A stretch of DNA of 64,000 nt from Shimia marina (GCF_001458175.1 NZ_CYPW01000027.1:190390-254389); one strand, 5' to 3'. Positions 44,194-53,064 are shown, counted from the stretch's first letter. A program made the numbers and translations. Notes: a model not told the origin generated them from the letters alone.

Positions 44194-44226
44194 GTATTGC
44201 GTCTGTATCGCGTCGTTATTGCGTAG
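44194..44226 (+). repeat. 11-bp iterated repeat array 3
   Basis: GTATTGCGTCT, GTATCGCGTCG and TTATTGCGTAG in perfect 11-base phase, preceded by a looser ATGCGATGTCG (44183-44193) and followed by GTGTCAAAAAT. It begins 15 bases past the terminator of the ABC operon (reading on the minus strand). Confidence 0.65.
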
Positions 44227-44240
44227 GTGTCAAAAATGCA

Positions 44241-44271
44241 AAAGCGCCCGGCGTTAACCATCGGGCGCTTT
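44241..44271 (-). terminator. Terminator of the ABC transporter operon
   Basis: AAAGCGCCCG (44241-44250) pairs with CGGGCGCTTT (44262-44271); TGCATTTTTGAC follows on the minus strand. It lies 27 bases after the last permease gene's stop. Confidence 0.85.
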
Positions 44272-44297
44272 GCAAAATTTTCGGATTTTAGGCGTCT

Positions 44298-45104
44298 CTA
44301 GCGCAGAAGGTTTGGACGGACGCGCAGCTTCTTCACCGTGTTTTGCGGCAGATGGCGATTGAGGCGTTTGTTCACCAGACCAAAGATCCAGATGATCAGC
44401 AGCGTCAGCAGGATGAAATAAAACGCCAAGATTGGATAGGGCACAAACGGGTTGTAGGTTTTATCCGCGAAGTAGCCTGCATAGTAGAGCGCGTCGCCTT
44501 GCTGGCGCCATGCGGGGAAGCCGGAAAAATACACCAGCGTGGTCGCATGAAACAGGAAGATGGCTTCGTTGGTATAGGCGGGCCATGCAAGGCGCATCAT
44601 GGTTGGGAACATGATGCGGCGATAGCGATACCAGCCTGTAAAGCCATAGGCATCTGCAGCTTCCATATCCCCCTTGGGGATGGAGCGCAGCGCGCCATAG
44701 AAGATTTCCGCCGAATAGGCCGATGTGTTCAGGAAAAGCACAAACAGCGCACCAATGGCCGCAGAGGACAGCGGGTTGAAAATGGGCGACACGCTTTTGA
44801 GCGAGAGGAACAGAAAATAGGCAAAGAAGAACTGAATGAACAGCGGGCTGCCACGGAACAGGAAGATGAACCACTCTGCTGGTTTGCGCGCCCAGCGACT
44901 CTGAGAGTTCTTGGCCACCGCGAGCAGATTGGCAAAGACAAAGCCGGAGATCACCGCAAGCACGCCAAAGTAGACATTCCAGATCATGCCGGAACCGATC
45001 AGAGTGAAGTGCTCACAGAGGGTAAAGTCCGACCGGGGCAGAAGGCGTTCGCCGTAGCCCAGCGAACGGAAGGCATAGGCCTGAATGGTCTCGATACAGC
45101 TCAT
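44298..45104 (-). CDS. Amino-acid ABC transporter permease (HisM type)
   Basis: A 268-residue inner-membrane permease of the polar-amino-acid family. It has five or six helices and the ATPase-contact loop EAADAYGFTGWYRYRRIMFPTMMRLAWPAYTNEAI, which matches the EAA motif. Its start overlaps the previous permease stop by 4 bases (ATGA). With the other three genes it forms a complete HisJQMP-type importer. Substrate is inferred to be a basic or amide amino acid, or a putrescine-type amine given the adjacent catabolic genes. Confidence 0.88.
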   Translation of the reverse strand: MSCIETIQAYAFRSLGYGERLLPRSDFTLCEHFTLIGSGMIWNVYFGVLAVISGFVFANLLAVAKNSQSRWARKPAEWFIFLFRGSPLFIQFFFAYFLFLSLKSVSPIFNPLSSAAIGALFVLFLNTSAYSAEIFYGALRSIPKGDMEAADAYGFTGWYRYRRIMFPTMMRLAWPAYTNEAIFLFHATTLVYFSGFPAWRQQGDALYYAGYFADKTYNPFVPYPILAFYFILLTLLIIWIFGLVNKRLNRHLPQNTVKKLRVRPNLLR

Positions 45105-45913
45105 GCCGCGCTCCCTGCTTTGCGTTGGGCTTCGCCATCAACCGTGGCCTGACCGTGTGAGAGACGTTTGGTGATGCGCGCCAGTGCGATTTCAGACACG
45201 CGTGTGAACAGGAGATAGAAGATCAGCAAGGCAAGGAAGTACCACATGCGCCAGTCGCCATGTGGGTAGTCGGTGAAGCGCGCGGTTTTGGATGCGCCCA
45301 AATCCCGGGCCCAATAGACGATGTCTTCGACACCCAGCAGGAACAGGAGTGGAGTGGCCTTGATCAGCACCATCCAGAGGTTGGACAGGCCGGGCAGTGC
45401 GTAGATCCACATCTGCGGCATCAAGATGCGCCAGAAGGTCTGGCGCGGTGTCATGCCGTAGGCTTCGGCGGTTTCAAGTTGGGCCCGGGGCACGGCCTGC
45501 ATGGCGCCAAAGAGCACGTTGGCGGCAAAGGCGCCAAAGACGATCGCGAAGGTGAAAACCGCGAGCCAGAAGCCGTAGATTTCATGCACCCATTGTGGCG
45601 AGCTGCTCAGTGGCATTTTGGCGATGTCACAGACGAGGAACTCGCTGCCCTGTCGGACGGGTTCACTCCAATCGGGACATTTGACCTTGTGGCGCAGGAA
45701 CTCGATGCCCTGATCCAATGCGATGACGAAGAACAGGAAGAAGGCGATGTCGGGCACGCCGCGTACGATGGCGATGTAGCCTTTGCCAAACCAGCGCAGC
45801 ATGAAGAAGCGAGCGCGGGCGGCGATAGCGCCGCCGAGGCCGAACAGCAGCGCTGTGGGGGCGGTGACGGCCAAGAGAAGCAAAACAGTGCCAAATGAGG
45901 CATAGAAGGCCAT
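45101..45913 (-). CDS. Amino-acid ABC transporter permease (HisQ type)
   Basis: A 270-residue permease of the same family, with an EAA loop TAEAYGMTPRQTFWRILMPQMWIYALPGLSNLW and N-terminal helices (ASFGTVLLLLAVTAPTALLFGLGGAIA). The ATG at 45913 follows GGGAAGCAT; the longer frame reads through without a start signal. It pairs with the HisM-type permease, overlapping by 4 bases. Confidence 0.88.
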   Translation of the reverse strand: MAFYASFGTVLLLLAVTAPTALLFGLGGAIAARARFFMLRWFGKGYIAIVRGVPDIAFFLFFVIALDQGIEFLRHKVKCPDWSEPVRQGSEFLVCDIAKMPLSSSPQWVHEIYGFWLAVFTFAIVFGAFAANVLFGAMQAVPRAQLETAEAYGMTPRQTFWRILMPQMWIYALPGLSNLWMVLIKATPLLFLLGVEDIVYWARDLGASKTARFTDYPHGDWRMWYFLALLIFYLLFTRVSEIALARITKRLSHGQATVDGEAQRKAGSAA

Positions 45914-46065
45914 ATGCTTCCCGGTGGTGAGATAGCAACTGAGCCAAGGCAGACTGTTCAGGACAGACGGATCTGAGCAATAGGCAAAAATGGCTGGCCT
46001 CGTTCGTTTCGCGTGAAAATTTGTGGAGCAGGAAACGCCCACGGTATGGGGGGAAGGGCGGTTGG

Positions 46066-46092
46066 AAAAGGGGGAGCAGCGCCCCCCCTTTT
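46066..46092 (-). terminator. Hairpin after the substrate-binding protein gene
   Basis: AAAAGGGGG (46066-46074) and CCCCCCTTTT frame a short loop. Located between the binding protein and the permeases, it probably allows partial read-through so the binding protein is made in excess. Confidence 0.7.
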
Positions 46093-46114
46093 ATCGTGTT
46101 CGCATGGGGAAGGC

Positions 46115-46822
46115 TTAGAACTGGCCTTCGATTTCCCATTTTGCGAGCAGCTCGTTGAGCGTGCCGTCTGCTTTCATGGAGGCGATGGCCGCGTCAAACT
46201 TGCCGCGCAGTTCGTCATCGGATTCACGGAAGGCCATGCCGATGCCGCCACCGAGGTAAACGTCGCTGATGAAGACCAGTTCGGATTCTGCAACGATTGG
46301 TGCAAGGAAGTCTTTGTCTGCCAGAACTGCGTCCACTTCACCCGCGTTCACAGCGGCGACGGTTTCGTCTGGGGTTGGGAATTCAACGAGAGTTGCGCCC
46401 GTGGTGGCCACATGTCCGGATTGGATGGTGCTGGTCTGAGCGGCAACCACGGCGGAGTTCACGTCCACATCAGCAGAGAGTGCTGCGTATGCGGAAGGAG
46501 ATGGCTGGGTGTAGCCCTGAGTGAAGTCCATGGTCTCTTCGCGCTCATCGGTGATGGACATGCCTGCGATGATGGCGTCGTAGTTGCCGGACTGCAGGTT
46601 TGGCACGATGCTGTCCCAGTCGTTGGTAACCCACTCACAGGTCAGCTCTGCGCGTTTGCACAGCTCGTCGCCCAGCTCGCGCTCAAAGCCGTCCACTTCG
46701 CCTGCGTCGTTGATGAAGTTGTACGGAGGGTACAGACCCTCGGTGCCCAGACGGACGGTCTCGGCCATGGCAACGCCCGCGGTCAGTGCAAGGGCGGCGG
46801 TGCTCAGGATCAGATTTTTCAT
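46115..46822 (-). CDS. Amino-acid ABC transporter substrate-binding protein
   Basis: A 235-residue periplasmic protein. Signal peptide 1-20 (LILSTAALALTAGVAMAETV). The SBP_bac_3 domain shows GTEGLYPPYNFINDAGEVDGFE and CEWVTNDWDSIVPNLQSGNYDAIIAGMSITDER, with the Asp/Arg pair that binds the alpha-amino and carboxyl groups. This matches the HisJ/ArtJ group for basic amino acids. It is 25 bases downstream of the ATPase gene, second in the operon. Confidence 0.88.
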   Translation of the reverse strand: MKNLILSTAALALTAGVAMAETVRLGTEGLYPPYNFINDAGEVDGFERELGDELCKRAELTCEWVTNDWDSIVPNLQSGNYDAIIAGMSITDEREETMDFTQGYTQPSPSAYAALSADVDVNSAVVAAQTSTIQSGHVATTGATLVEFPTPDETVAAVNAGEVDAVLADKDFLAPIVAESELVFISDVYLGGGIGMAFRESDDELRGKFDAAIASMKADGTLNELLAKWEIEGQF

Positions 46823-46847
46823 AGTATTGCTCCCTATGGTTTGGTTG

Positions 46848-47621
46848 TTATGTGGCGGTTGAAGACAGGAACTGTTTCAACCGCTCGGATTTCGGGTTTC
46901 CGAACAATTCGTCCGGGGCGCCTTCTTCTTCGATGAGGCCTTGGTGCAAAAACACAACGTGGTCAGAGACATCACGGGCCATCTTCATGTCGTGTGTGAC
47001 GATCATCATGGTACGGCCCTCTTCGGCCAATGCCTTAATTACACGCACCACCTCCTGCTCCAGCTCGGGGTCAAGCGCGGATGTGGGCTCATCAAACAGC
47101 AGGGCTTCCGGTTCCATGGCAAGGGCGCGGGCGATGGCTGCGCGCTGTTGCTGGCCGCCGGAGAGCTGCGCGGGGTAAGCGTCGTGTTTGTCGGCGATCC
47201 CGACTTTGTCCAGATAGGCGTGTGCGGCCTCTTCGACCTCCGCCTTGTCGCGGCCCAGAACAGTGACGGGGGCTTCCATCACGTTTTGCAGGATGGTCAT
47301 GTGGGACCAGAGATTGAACTGCTGAAACACCATCGACAGATTTGTGCGGATGCGCAGGATCTGTTTGGGGTCGGCGGGCTGGCGGGCATGGCCGCTGCCT
47401 CTCCACGTGACGGGCTCTCCCTTGAAAAGGATGTCGCCCTGCTGGCTGTGTTCCAGAAGGTTGGCGCAGCGCAGAATTGTGGACTTACCAGACCCGGAGG
47501 AGCCAATCAGCGATACCACATCGCCGCGGTGCGCAGTGATATCCACGCCCTTAATGACTTCAAGATTGGCATAAGCCTTGTGCAGGTCGCGAATTTGCAG
47601 AACGGGTGTGGCGTCGTTCAC
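46848..47621 (-). CDS. Amino-acid ABC transporter ATP-binding protein (HisP type)
   Basis: A 257-residue ABC ATPase. Walker A GSSGSGKST is at residues 40-48, the signature LSGGQQQR and Walker B LLFDEPTSALDPE follow, and the switch His is in MIVTHDMKMARDV. The start at GTG 47621 is chosen because GGGGAC precedes it; the longer frame starts with an unsupported TTG. It heads the operon and powers the two permeases. Confidence 0.88.
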   Translation of the reverse strand: MNDATPVLQIRDLHKAYANLEVIKGVDITAHRGDVVSLIGSSGSGKSTILRCANLLEHSQQGDILFKGEPVTWRGSGHARQPADPKQILRIRTNLSMVFQQFNLWSHMTILQNVMEAPVTVLGRDKAEVEEAAHAYLDKVGIADKHDAYPAQLSGGQQQRAAIARALAMEPEALLFDEPTSALDPELEQEVVRVIKALAEEGRTMMIVTHDMKMARDVSDHVVFLHQGLIEEEGAPDELFGNPKSERLKQFLSSTAT

Positions 47622-47817
47622 TGTGTCCCCATCGGTGTCGGGTTGATCTTGGAGCCCAAATAGGACTGAAAATTTGCGCAATTGCAACTTTCAAAAGGGC
47701 GGCTCAGAGGCCAAGACGGACGTTTTGGCTGCCCAACTTACCAAATGGTTAAGAGTTGAGCGGATTTGATCCAGCGTCATATGTGCTTTCCTCAAGGGCT
47801 GCCAGTCTTTGCAGATC

Positions 47818-48102
47818 CTATTCTGCTTGCGGCCTGCGCGTTCGCTCTATTGCCTTGCGTATAAGGTGAAGCGCGTTGCGCGAAGTGCTGTCTTCTAAGG
47901 TTATGAAAAATTGGGAAAAGCTACGCATCTCTGCCATATTCCCACCCTCCGTCAAACTGGCGATGAAATGGGCGAGGTGGCGATGAATATTTTGGCAATA
48001 GTCTTCCTGATGAGACGTTTCTGCATGAAACTTGCCCCATTTTCGACGAATCGCAGGGACCGCTAAAGGCTGAGGCTCCGATTCGCCGGTTTGGGTCGTC
48101 AC
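47818..48102 (-). CDS. Possible small protein of unknown function
   Basis: A 94-residue reading frame if it starts at GTG 48102. It contains HAETSHQEDYCQNIHRHLAHF and FFITLEDSTSRNALHLIRKAIE, with no signal peptide. The start has only a weak ribosome-binding site, and the open frame continues 48 codons into the TerB gene, so it may be chance. The rest of the 196-bp gap to the ABC operon shows nothing. Confidence 0.35.
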   Translation of the reverse strand: MTTQTGESEPQPLAVPAIRRKWGKFHAETSHQEDYCQNIHRHLAHFIASLTEGGNMAEMRSFSQFFITLEDSTSRNALHLIRKAIERTRRPQAE

Positions 48103-48133
48103 ACTATCACCAGTGGTGCTCAGGCAGGTGTGC

Positions 48134-48574
48134 CTAGCCGCGTTTTTCCACCCGTTGCCGGGCCCGGGCGCTGTCCATGTCGGAAACACCCAGAAGGTTG
48201 GCCGCCAGACGCAAAAGAGCATCCTCGCGCGCATCCCTTGCGTCATCTGCCAGCACCACCTGCCACATGGCTTCGATCACAGAGATGCGGTCCTCTAGCG
48301 GCACTGCATCCTTAATGGCGCGGGTGAAGCGCACCGTATCAGGGGCCTCTGCTTCAAGAGCTTCTGCCTCTTTGCGCAGCGAGGTTGCTTCAAAGGGGCT
48401 GAGCCCGTAGCGCTCTGTGACGATACGTTCGATGCGAGTGGCCTCTTGTGGATCGTAGTCCCCATCAGCGCGGGCAATACGCACCAGAAGGGCGCCAAGC
48501 GCCAACCTGGCATCAGTGTCTGTCAGGGGATCTGAAGCGGGCGCCGTCAGGCGTTTGAGAAAGTCAGCAAACAT
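48134..48574 (-). CDS. TerB-like protein, paralogue A
   Basis: A 146-residue soluble helical protein of the TerB (tellurite-resistance B) family. It has the family opening LALGALLVRIARADGDYDPQEATRIERIV, followed by YGLSPFEATSLRKEAEALE. The start at 48574 (MFADFLKRL) is the typical one. A clear paralogue sits at 55193-55621 on the far side of the dct genes. TerB-type proteins can be metal-binding or scaffold proteins; no other ter genes are present. Confidence 0.82.
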   Translation of the reverse strand: MFADFLKRLTAPASDPLTDTDARLALGALLVRIARADGDYDPQEATRIERIVTERYGLSPFEATSLRKEAEALEAEAPDTVRFTRAIKDAVPLEDRISVIEAMWQVVLADDARDAREDALLRLAANLLGVSDMDSARARQRVEKRG

Positions 48575-48720
48575 AACAGAGGATGTAAGCCGGGACAGGC
48601 GGCCGTGCAACCTTGCAGGTGCGGGGACGTTCAGGCGGGGAAAGGGGGCGCGGTGGCTGAGCCAGAAAGGGGACTTCGGCATTTCCTATTGGGGTTTGCT
48701 CCGATAGCTTGCGGGACGAT

Positions 48721-50499
48721 ATGCCCGGTTTGGGGATGACAAAGGTGGACGACCCAATGGCGCGTGTCTCTCTCACGGTTTCTCTTCTGCTTACGCTTTG
48801 CGTTGGCTTTGCTGTCAATCGCGCGGCCTTTCAGTATTTTTCCGCGGAGGAGCTGGCGAAAGCGGAGGGGCAACTTTCTCTGTATCGTTCCACCGTGATT
48901 GCCGAACTTGAGCAACACAGTCATCTGACCCATGTTTTGGCACAAGACAGCTATGTGGTCGACGCGCTGGCAGGGCAGAGCACGTTTGTGCTGAATGCGC
49001 GTCTTAAGGATTTTTCGGATAAAGCGGGATTGGATGCGATTTATCTTATGACCGCTGAAGGCATTACGATCGCGGCTTCCAATTTTGATACGCCGACCTC
49101 TTTTGTGGGGCAGGTCTATGCGTTTCGCCCTTATTTTCAAAACGCTTTGCGTGGCGAGCAGGGGCGGCTCTACGCGATTGGAGCGACAACTGGTTTGCCG
49201 GGGTTCTTTCTGGCGGATCCTGTGTTTGCGGGGGCAGATGTCCGTGGTGTTGTGGCGTTGAAAAAGAGCTTTTCAGGGTTGGAAGACAGTTGGCGGCGGG
49301 CAGGGGAACAGGTGATTTTGGCCAATGCACAGGGGGTTGTTTTGCTGGCGTCCGATCCCGATTGGCTTTATCGCACCTTGACCCCATTGGATGCGGAGCA
49401 GAAGGCGGCCATTCGCGCCGCAAGACAGTTCCCCGGTCAACCACTTGATCCGTTAAGCTGGCAGAAGACCTCGCCAGATCGCGCTGAAATTTTGGGGGAA
49501 GAACGTCTGCATCTTCTGGCACAGGATTTGCCGGATGGCTGGCAGTTACATTATTTTGCCAGTGATGAGCAGGCCGTGACCCGCAGTTGGTTGGCGACCG
49601 CAGTCGTTGTGGTTTTGGCGGGCATCCTGCTGATCGTGTTTCAGGTGCAGCGGGCGCGCCGTATTGGTCGGGCGTTGCGCCGTTCAGAGCAAGAGGAGGC
49701 GCAGCTGCGGCAGGCCAATGCGCAGCTTGCCGTGGAAGTCGCGGAGCGTAAGACAGCAGAGGCGCGGCTCAAATCCACTCAGAAGGAACTGGCGCAAGCC
49801 AGCCGTTTGGCGGCATTGGGGCAATTGTCGGCATCGGTGACCCATGAGTTGGGACAGCCGATCGCTGCGATGCGCAACCATCTGGCGGCGGCGGAGATGA
49901 ACCCTAAGGGGGCGGAAAGGCTGGGCAGCAATATTGCGGGGCTGGTTACACGTATGGAAGGCATTACCAGACAGTTGAAGTTCTTTGCCACGAGTGGCCA
50001 TGAAGGCTTTGAGGTTTTTGAGTTGCGCGCAGCTGTAGAAGCGGGGCTGGAACTTGTGGCACCCAATATCGAGGCAGGCGAGATTTCGGTGCAGTGTGTG
50101 TGGCCCCAAGAGGTGCTGCGGGTGCGTGGGAACCGGTTGCGGATCGAACAGGTGGTGACGAATATTCTGCGCAATGCCTGTGACGCGATGGAGGATATGG
50201 CGCAGGCGGAATTGCACATTCATGTGTTTGCAAAGGAGAATTGCGCGGTGTTTTCGGTGGCAGATACGGGGCATGGCTTGGCTGGGGCTGCGTTGCAGGA
50301 TCTTCAGGAACCCTTTGTCACGACACGAGAAAGCGGGCGGGGCATGGGGCTTGGGCTTGCGATTTCAGCCACCATTGTCAAAGATCACGGAGGCGACATG
50401 CAGGCGTGGGACCGTCGGCATGAGGCTCAAGAAGGTGGTGCCATCTTTGAGGTGCGTTTGCCGCTGGCTGGGGCAGGGCATGGGCTTGACCGCATGTGA
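48721..50499 (+). CDS. dctB: C4-dicarboxylate sensor histidine kinase DctB
   Basis: A 592-residue membrane kinase. A first helix (SLTVSLLLTLCVGFA), a periplasmic Cache/PAS-like sensing domain of about 250 residues, a second helix (SWLATAVVVVLAGILLIVFQV), a coiled-coil region and the kinase follow in order. The phosphoacceptor is His375 in VTHELGQPIAAMRN; the ATPase has NILRNACDAMED (N-box), VADTGHG and ESGRGMGLGLAI. The start is uncertain among ATG 48721, 48736 and 48757. Its end overlaps no gene; dctD starts 30 bases later. It likely senses the substrate of the following TRAP transporter. Confidence 0.87.
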   Translation: MPGLGMTKVDDPMARVSLTVSLLLTLCVGFAVNRAAFQYFSAEELAKAEGQLSLYRSTVIAELEQHSHLTHVLAQDSYVVDALAGQSTFVLNARLKDFSDKAGLDAIYLMTAEGITIAASNFDTPTSFVGQVYAFRPYFQNALRGEQGRLYAIGATTGLPGFFLADPVFAGADVRGVVALKKSFSGLEDSWRRAGEQVILANAQGVVLLASDPDWLYRTLTPLDAEQKAAIRAARQFPGQPLDPLSWQKTSPDRAEILGEERLHLLAQDLPDGWQLHYFASDEQAVTRSWLATAVVVVLAGILLIVFQVQRARRIGRALRRSEQEEAQLRQANAQLAVEVAERKTAEARLKSTQKELAQASRLAALGQLSASVTHELGQPIAAMRNHLAAAEMNPKGAERLGSNIAGLVTRMEGITRQLKFFATSGHEGFEVFELRAAVEAGLELVAPNIEAGEISVQCVWPQEVLRVRGNRLRIEQVVTNILRNACDAMEDMAQAELHIHVFAKENCAVFSVADTGHGLAGAALQDLQEPFVTTRESGRGMGLGLAISATIVKDHGGDMQAWDRRHEAQEGGAIFEVRLPLAGAGHGLDRM

Positions 50500-50528
50500 G
50501 CACACAACGTGCAAGAAAGAGATATAAC

Positions 50529-51869
50529 ATGAGTGAGACCGGCAGATTCAGCCTTTTGATTGTGGATGACGACAAGGGCATGCGCCAATCCCTTCTGGAG
50601 TTGATGGGCGCGGCTGGTTGGCAGGCGGAGGCGGTGGCGCGGGCGGATAAGGCGCTGGAACGGCTTAAGGTGTTGACCCCGGACGTGATCCTGTCGGATG
50701 TGCGGATGCCGGGCATGACGGGCATGGAGCTGTTGGCGCGGCTGCATCCGGAGCTGTCGCCGCCGCTGGTGTTGATTTCGGCGCATGGCGATATTCCTAT
50801 GGCGGTGGAGGCCATGCAGGCCGGGGCCTATAGCTTTGTTGAAAAACCCTATGAACCACGGCGTCTGCTGAGCATTCTGACCCATGCGGCTGAACAGAGC
50901 CGGATGCGGGCGCGCAATGCCCAGCTTAAGGCGCGTTTGTTTGAGCTTTCAGGGCTTGATCGCGTGTTGATGGGGCAAACCCCTGTTGTCGCGGAACTGC
51001 GCGAGGAGGTTCTGGATCTGGCGCCAATGGACGGTGCGGTGATGATCCTTGGGGAAACCGGCACGGGCAAGGAACTGGTGGCGCGAGCGTTGCATGATTT
51101 GGGGCCGCGCGCGGATCGTCCCTTTCTGGCGATCAACTGTGCGGCCTTGATGCCTGACAGTTTTGAGGCGGAGATGTTTGGTGTTGCGCAAGGGCCGGAA
51201 GGGCGGTTGCAGGCGGCGACGGGCGGTACGCTGTTTTTGGATGAAATCGCCTCATGTCCTCCTGTGGTGCAGGCCAAATTGTTGCGGGTGATTGAGGATC
51301 AGCAGGTGTTTCCCGTGGGGGGCGCTGTGCCGGTGGCGGTGGATTTACGTGTGATGTCTGCGACCAATGAGGACGTGGAGCAGGCCGTTGCAGAGGATCG
51401 TCTGAGGCGGGATCTCTTGTTCCGGCTCAACACTTTTGTGATGCAACTGCCACCGCTGCGCCAGCGCCGGGATGATGTGATGCTCTTGGCGGCGCATTTT
51501 TTGGAGGATTACGCGCGGCTGCACGAGATTGGGGCACCTGCGCTGGATCATGAAGATGCGGCGACGTTGATGGCACATGACTGGCCGGGCAATGTGCGGG
51601 AGTTGCGCAATGTCTGTGCGCGGCGTGTGATGCTGGCACGGCGTGGTGGCGGCAGCATGGCAGCGGCCCTGACACAGGATCGCGGCGGAGAGGATGTGCC
51701 GGATACCCTGCGCGAGGCTGTGGCGGCCTTTGAGCGGGAGCTGATCGGCAAGGCGATCAAGGCGCATGAAGGGCGTATGGATGCCGCGGCAGAGGCGCTG
51801 GGCATTGGGCGGCGGACGCTGAACGAAAAGATCGTCAAATTGGGCTTGGATAAGGCGGCCCTGTTATAG
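50529..51869 (+). CDS. dctD: DctD-type response regulator lacking the GAFTGA loop
   Basis: A 446-residue response regulator. Receiver domain 1-125 with Asp57 in ILSDVRMPG; AAA+ domain with Walker A GETGTGKE (175-182), Walker B GGTLFLDE (232-239), RLNTFVMQLPPLRQRRDDV and WPGNVRELRN. A Fis-type helix-turn-helix (AAEALGIGRRTLNEKI) ends it. Between EMFG and the Walker B region the sequence reads VAQGPEGRLQA instead of KGAFTGA, so the loop that contacts sigma-54 is missing. Known examples without it (R. capsulatus NtrC) activate through sigma-70. dctPQM follow. Confidence 0.88.
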   Translation: MSETGRFSLLIVDDDKGMRQSLLELMGAAGWQAEAVARADKALERLKVLTPDVILSDVRMPGMTGMELLARLHPELSPPLVLISAHGDIPMAVEAMQAGAYSFVEKPYEPRRLLSILTHAAEQSRMRARNAQLKARLFELSGLDRVLMGQTPVVAELREEVLDLAPMDGAVMILGETGTGKELVARALHDLGPRADRPFLAINCAALMPDSFEAEMFGVAQGPEGRLQAATGGTLFLDEIASCPPVVQAKLLRVIEDQQVFPVGGAVPVAVDLRVMSATNEDVEQAVAEDRLRRDLLFRLNTFVMQLPPLRQRRDDVMLLAAHFLEDYARLHEIGAPALDHEDAATLMAHDWPGNVRELRNVCARRVMLARRGGGSMAAALTQDRGGEDVPDTLREAVAAFERELIGKAIKAHEGRMDAAAEALGIGRRTLNEKIVKLGLDKAALL

Positions 51870-51911
51870 TGCGCGTTGAAGCCTGACATGAAAGTAATTT
51901 AGTTAAATTGT

Positions 51912-51937
51912 CTGCTCTGCGGATTTCCGCAGGGCAG
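51912..51937. promoter_or_regulatory. Inverted repeat between dctD and dctP
   Basis: CTGCTCTGCGGA and TCCGCAGGGCAG, 11 of 12 paired around TT, 93 bases before the dctP start. It could be the DctD operator. No sigma-54 consensus (TGGC-N8-TTGC) was found in the gap. Confidence 0.45.
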
Positions 51938-52030
51938 GGGCAGTGGACTGCGCAAAATCTCTCATTGGCAAAGGGCGCGCTCTTCTTGCATGCTGTGTCA
52001 CATAATGACTTACGCAACCGGGAGGAAATC

Positions 52031-53047
52031 ATGCGTAAACTGATGAGCCGGACCGCCGTGGCGGCCCTGTCTATGGCATTTGTCACCGAAGCAATGGCAA
52101 CCGAATGGAATGTCTCTCTCTGGGGCAAGCGTCGGGCGTTCACCGAACATGTTGAAAAGCTGGCTGAACTGGTGAGTGAGAAAACCGGCGGTGAGTTCAC
52201 TTTGAACATCAGCTACGGTGGCCTGTCCAAGAACCGCGAAAACCTTGATGGCATTTCCATTGGGGCCTTTGAGATGGCGCAGTTCTGTGCCGGTTACCAC
52301 CGTGATAAGAACCGCGTAATCACTGTGCTGGAGCTGCCGTTCCTGGGTGTGGCCAATCTGGAAGAAGAACTGGCTGTTTCCAAAGCCGTTTATGGCCACC
52401 CAGCGGCGACAGAGGAAATGGAGCAGTGGAATGCCATGCTGCTGATGACCTCGCCGATGCCGCAATATAACCTTGTAGGTACCGGAGAACCCCGTGACGC
52501 GCTGGCCGATTTCGACGGTATGCGCGTGCGTGCGACCGGTGGTTTGGGCAAAGCCTTTGAAGCAGTGGGTGGTGTGCCAACCTCTGTGACCGCAACCGAG
52601 GCCTATCAGGCGATGGAAAGCGGTGTTGTGGACACGGTTGCCTTTGCGCAGCACGCACATTTGGCCTTTGGCACCATCAACCAAGCAGACTGGTGGACCG
52701 CCAACCTGAACCCCGGCACCGTGAATTGCCCGGTGGTCGTGAATATCGATGCCTATGACATGTTGTCTGATGAGCATCGCGCGGCACTGGACAGCTCCGT
52801 TGATGAGGCGCTGGCGCATTATGTTGCGAACTATGGCACCCTGCTTGAGAAGTGGGACAGCGTTCTGGAAGAAAAAGGTGTTCAGAAGGTGGAGATCGAC
52901 GACGGGGTGATCGCGGAATTCCGCGCCAAGGCCGCCGACCCGATCCGCGCCGCTTGGATTGCGGATATGGAAGCGCAGGGCCTGCCGGGGCAGGACCTTT
53001 ATGATCTGGTTGTAAAAACCCTCGAAGATCATCGCGCAGGCAACTGA
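52031..53047 (+). CDS. dctP: TRAP transporter substrate-binding protein DctP
   Basis: A 338-residue periplasmic solute-binding protein. Signal peptide residues 1-23 (LMSRTAVAALSMAFVTEAMA). The ligand-binding Arg is expected in GMRVRATGGLGK, with a downstream SGVVDTVAFAQHAHLAFG. The ATG at 52031 follows GGAGGAAATC. It delivers a C4-dicarboxylate or related acid to DctQM. A read-through hairpin follows, so the binding protein is likely made in excess. Confidence 0.9.
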   Translation: MRKLMSRTAVAALSMAFVTEAMATEWNVSLWGKRRAFTEHVEKLAELVSEKTGGEFTLNISYGGLSKNRENLDGISIGAFEMAQFCAGYHRDKNRVITVLELPFLGVANLEEELAVSKAVYGHPAATEEMEQWNAMLLMTSPMPQYNLVGTGEPRDALADFDGMRVRATGGLGKAFEAVGGVPTSVTATEAYQAMESGVVDTVAFAQHAHLAFGTINQADWWTANLNPGTVNCPVVVNIDAYDMLSDEHRAALDSSVDEALAHYVANYGTLLEKWDSVLEEKGVQKVEIDDGVIAEFRAKAADPIRAAWIADMEAQGLPGQDLYDLVVKTLEDHRAGN

Positions 53048-53064
53048 TAAAAATAAAAAAATTA

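Noticed and set aside
51965-51990. Possible sigma-54 promoter in front of dctP (TTGGCA...CTTGCA)
   Set aside because: The GG and GC elements are too far apart for a -24/-12 promoter.
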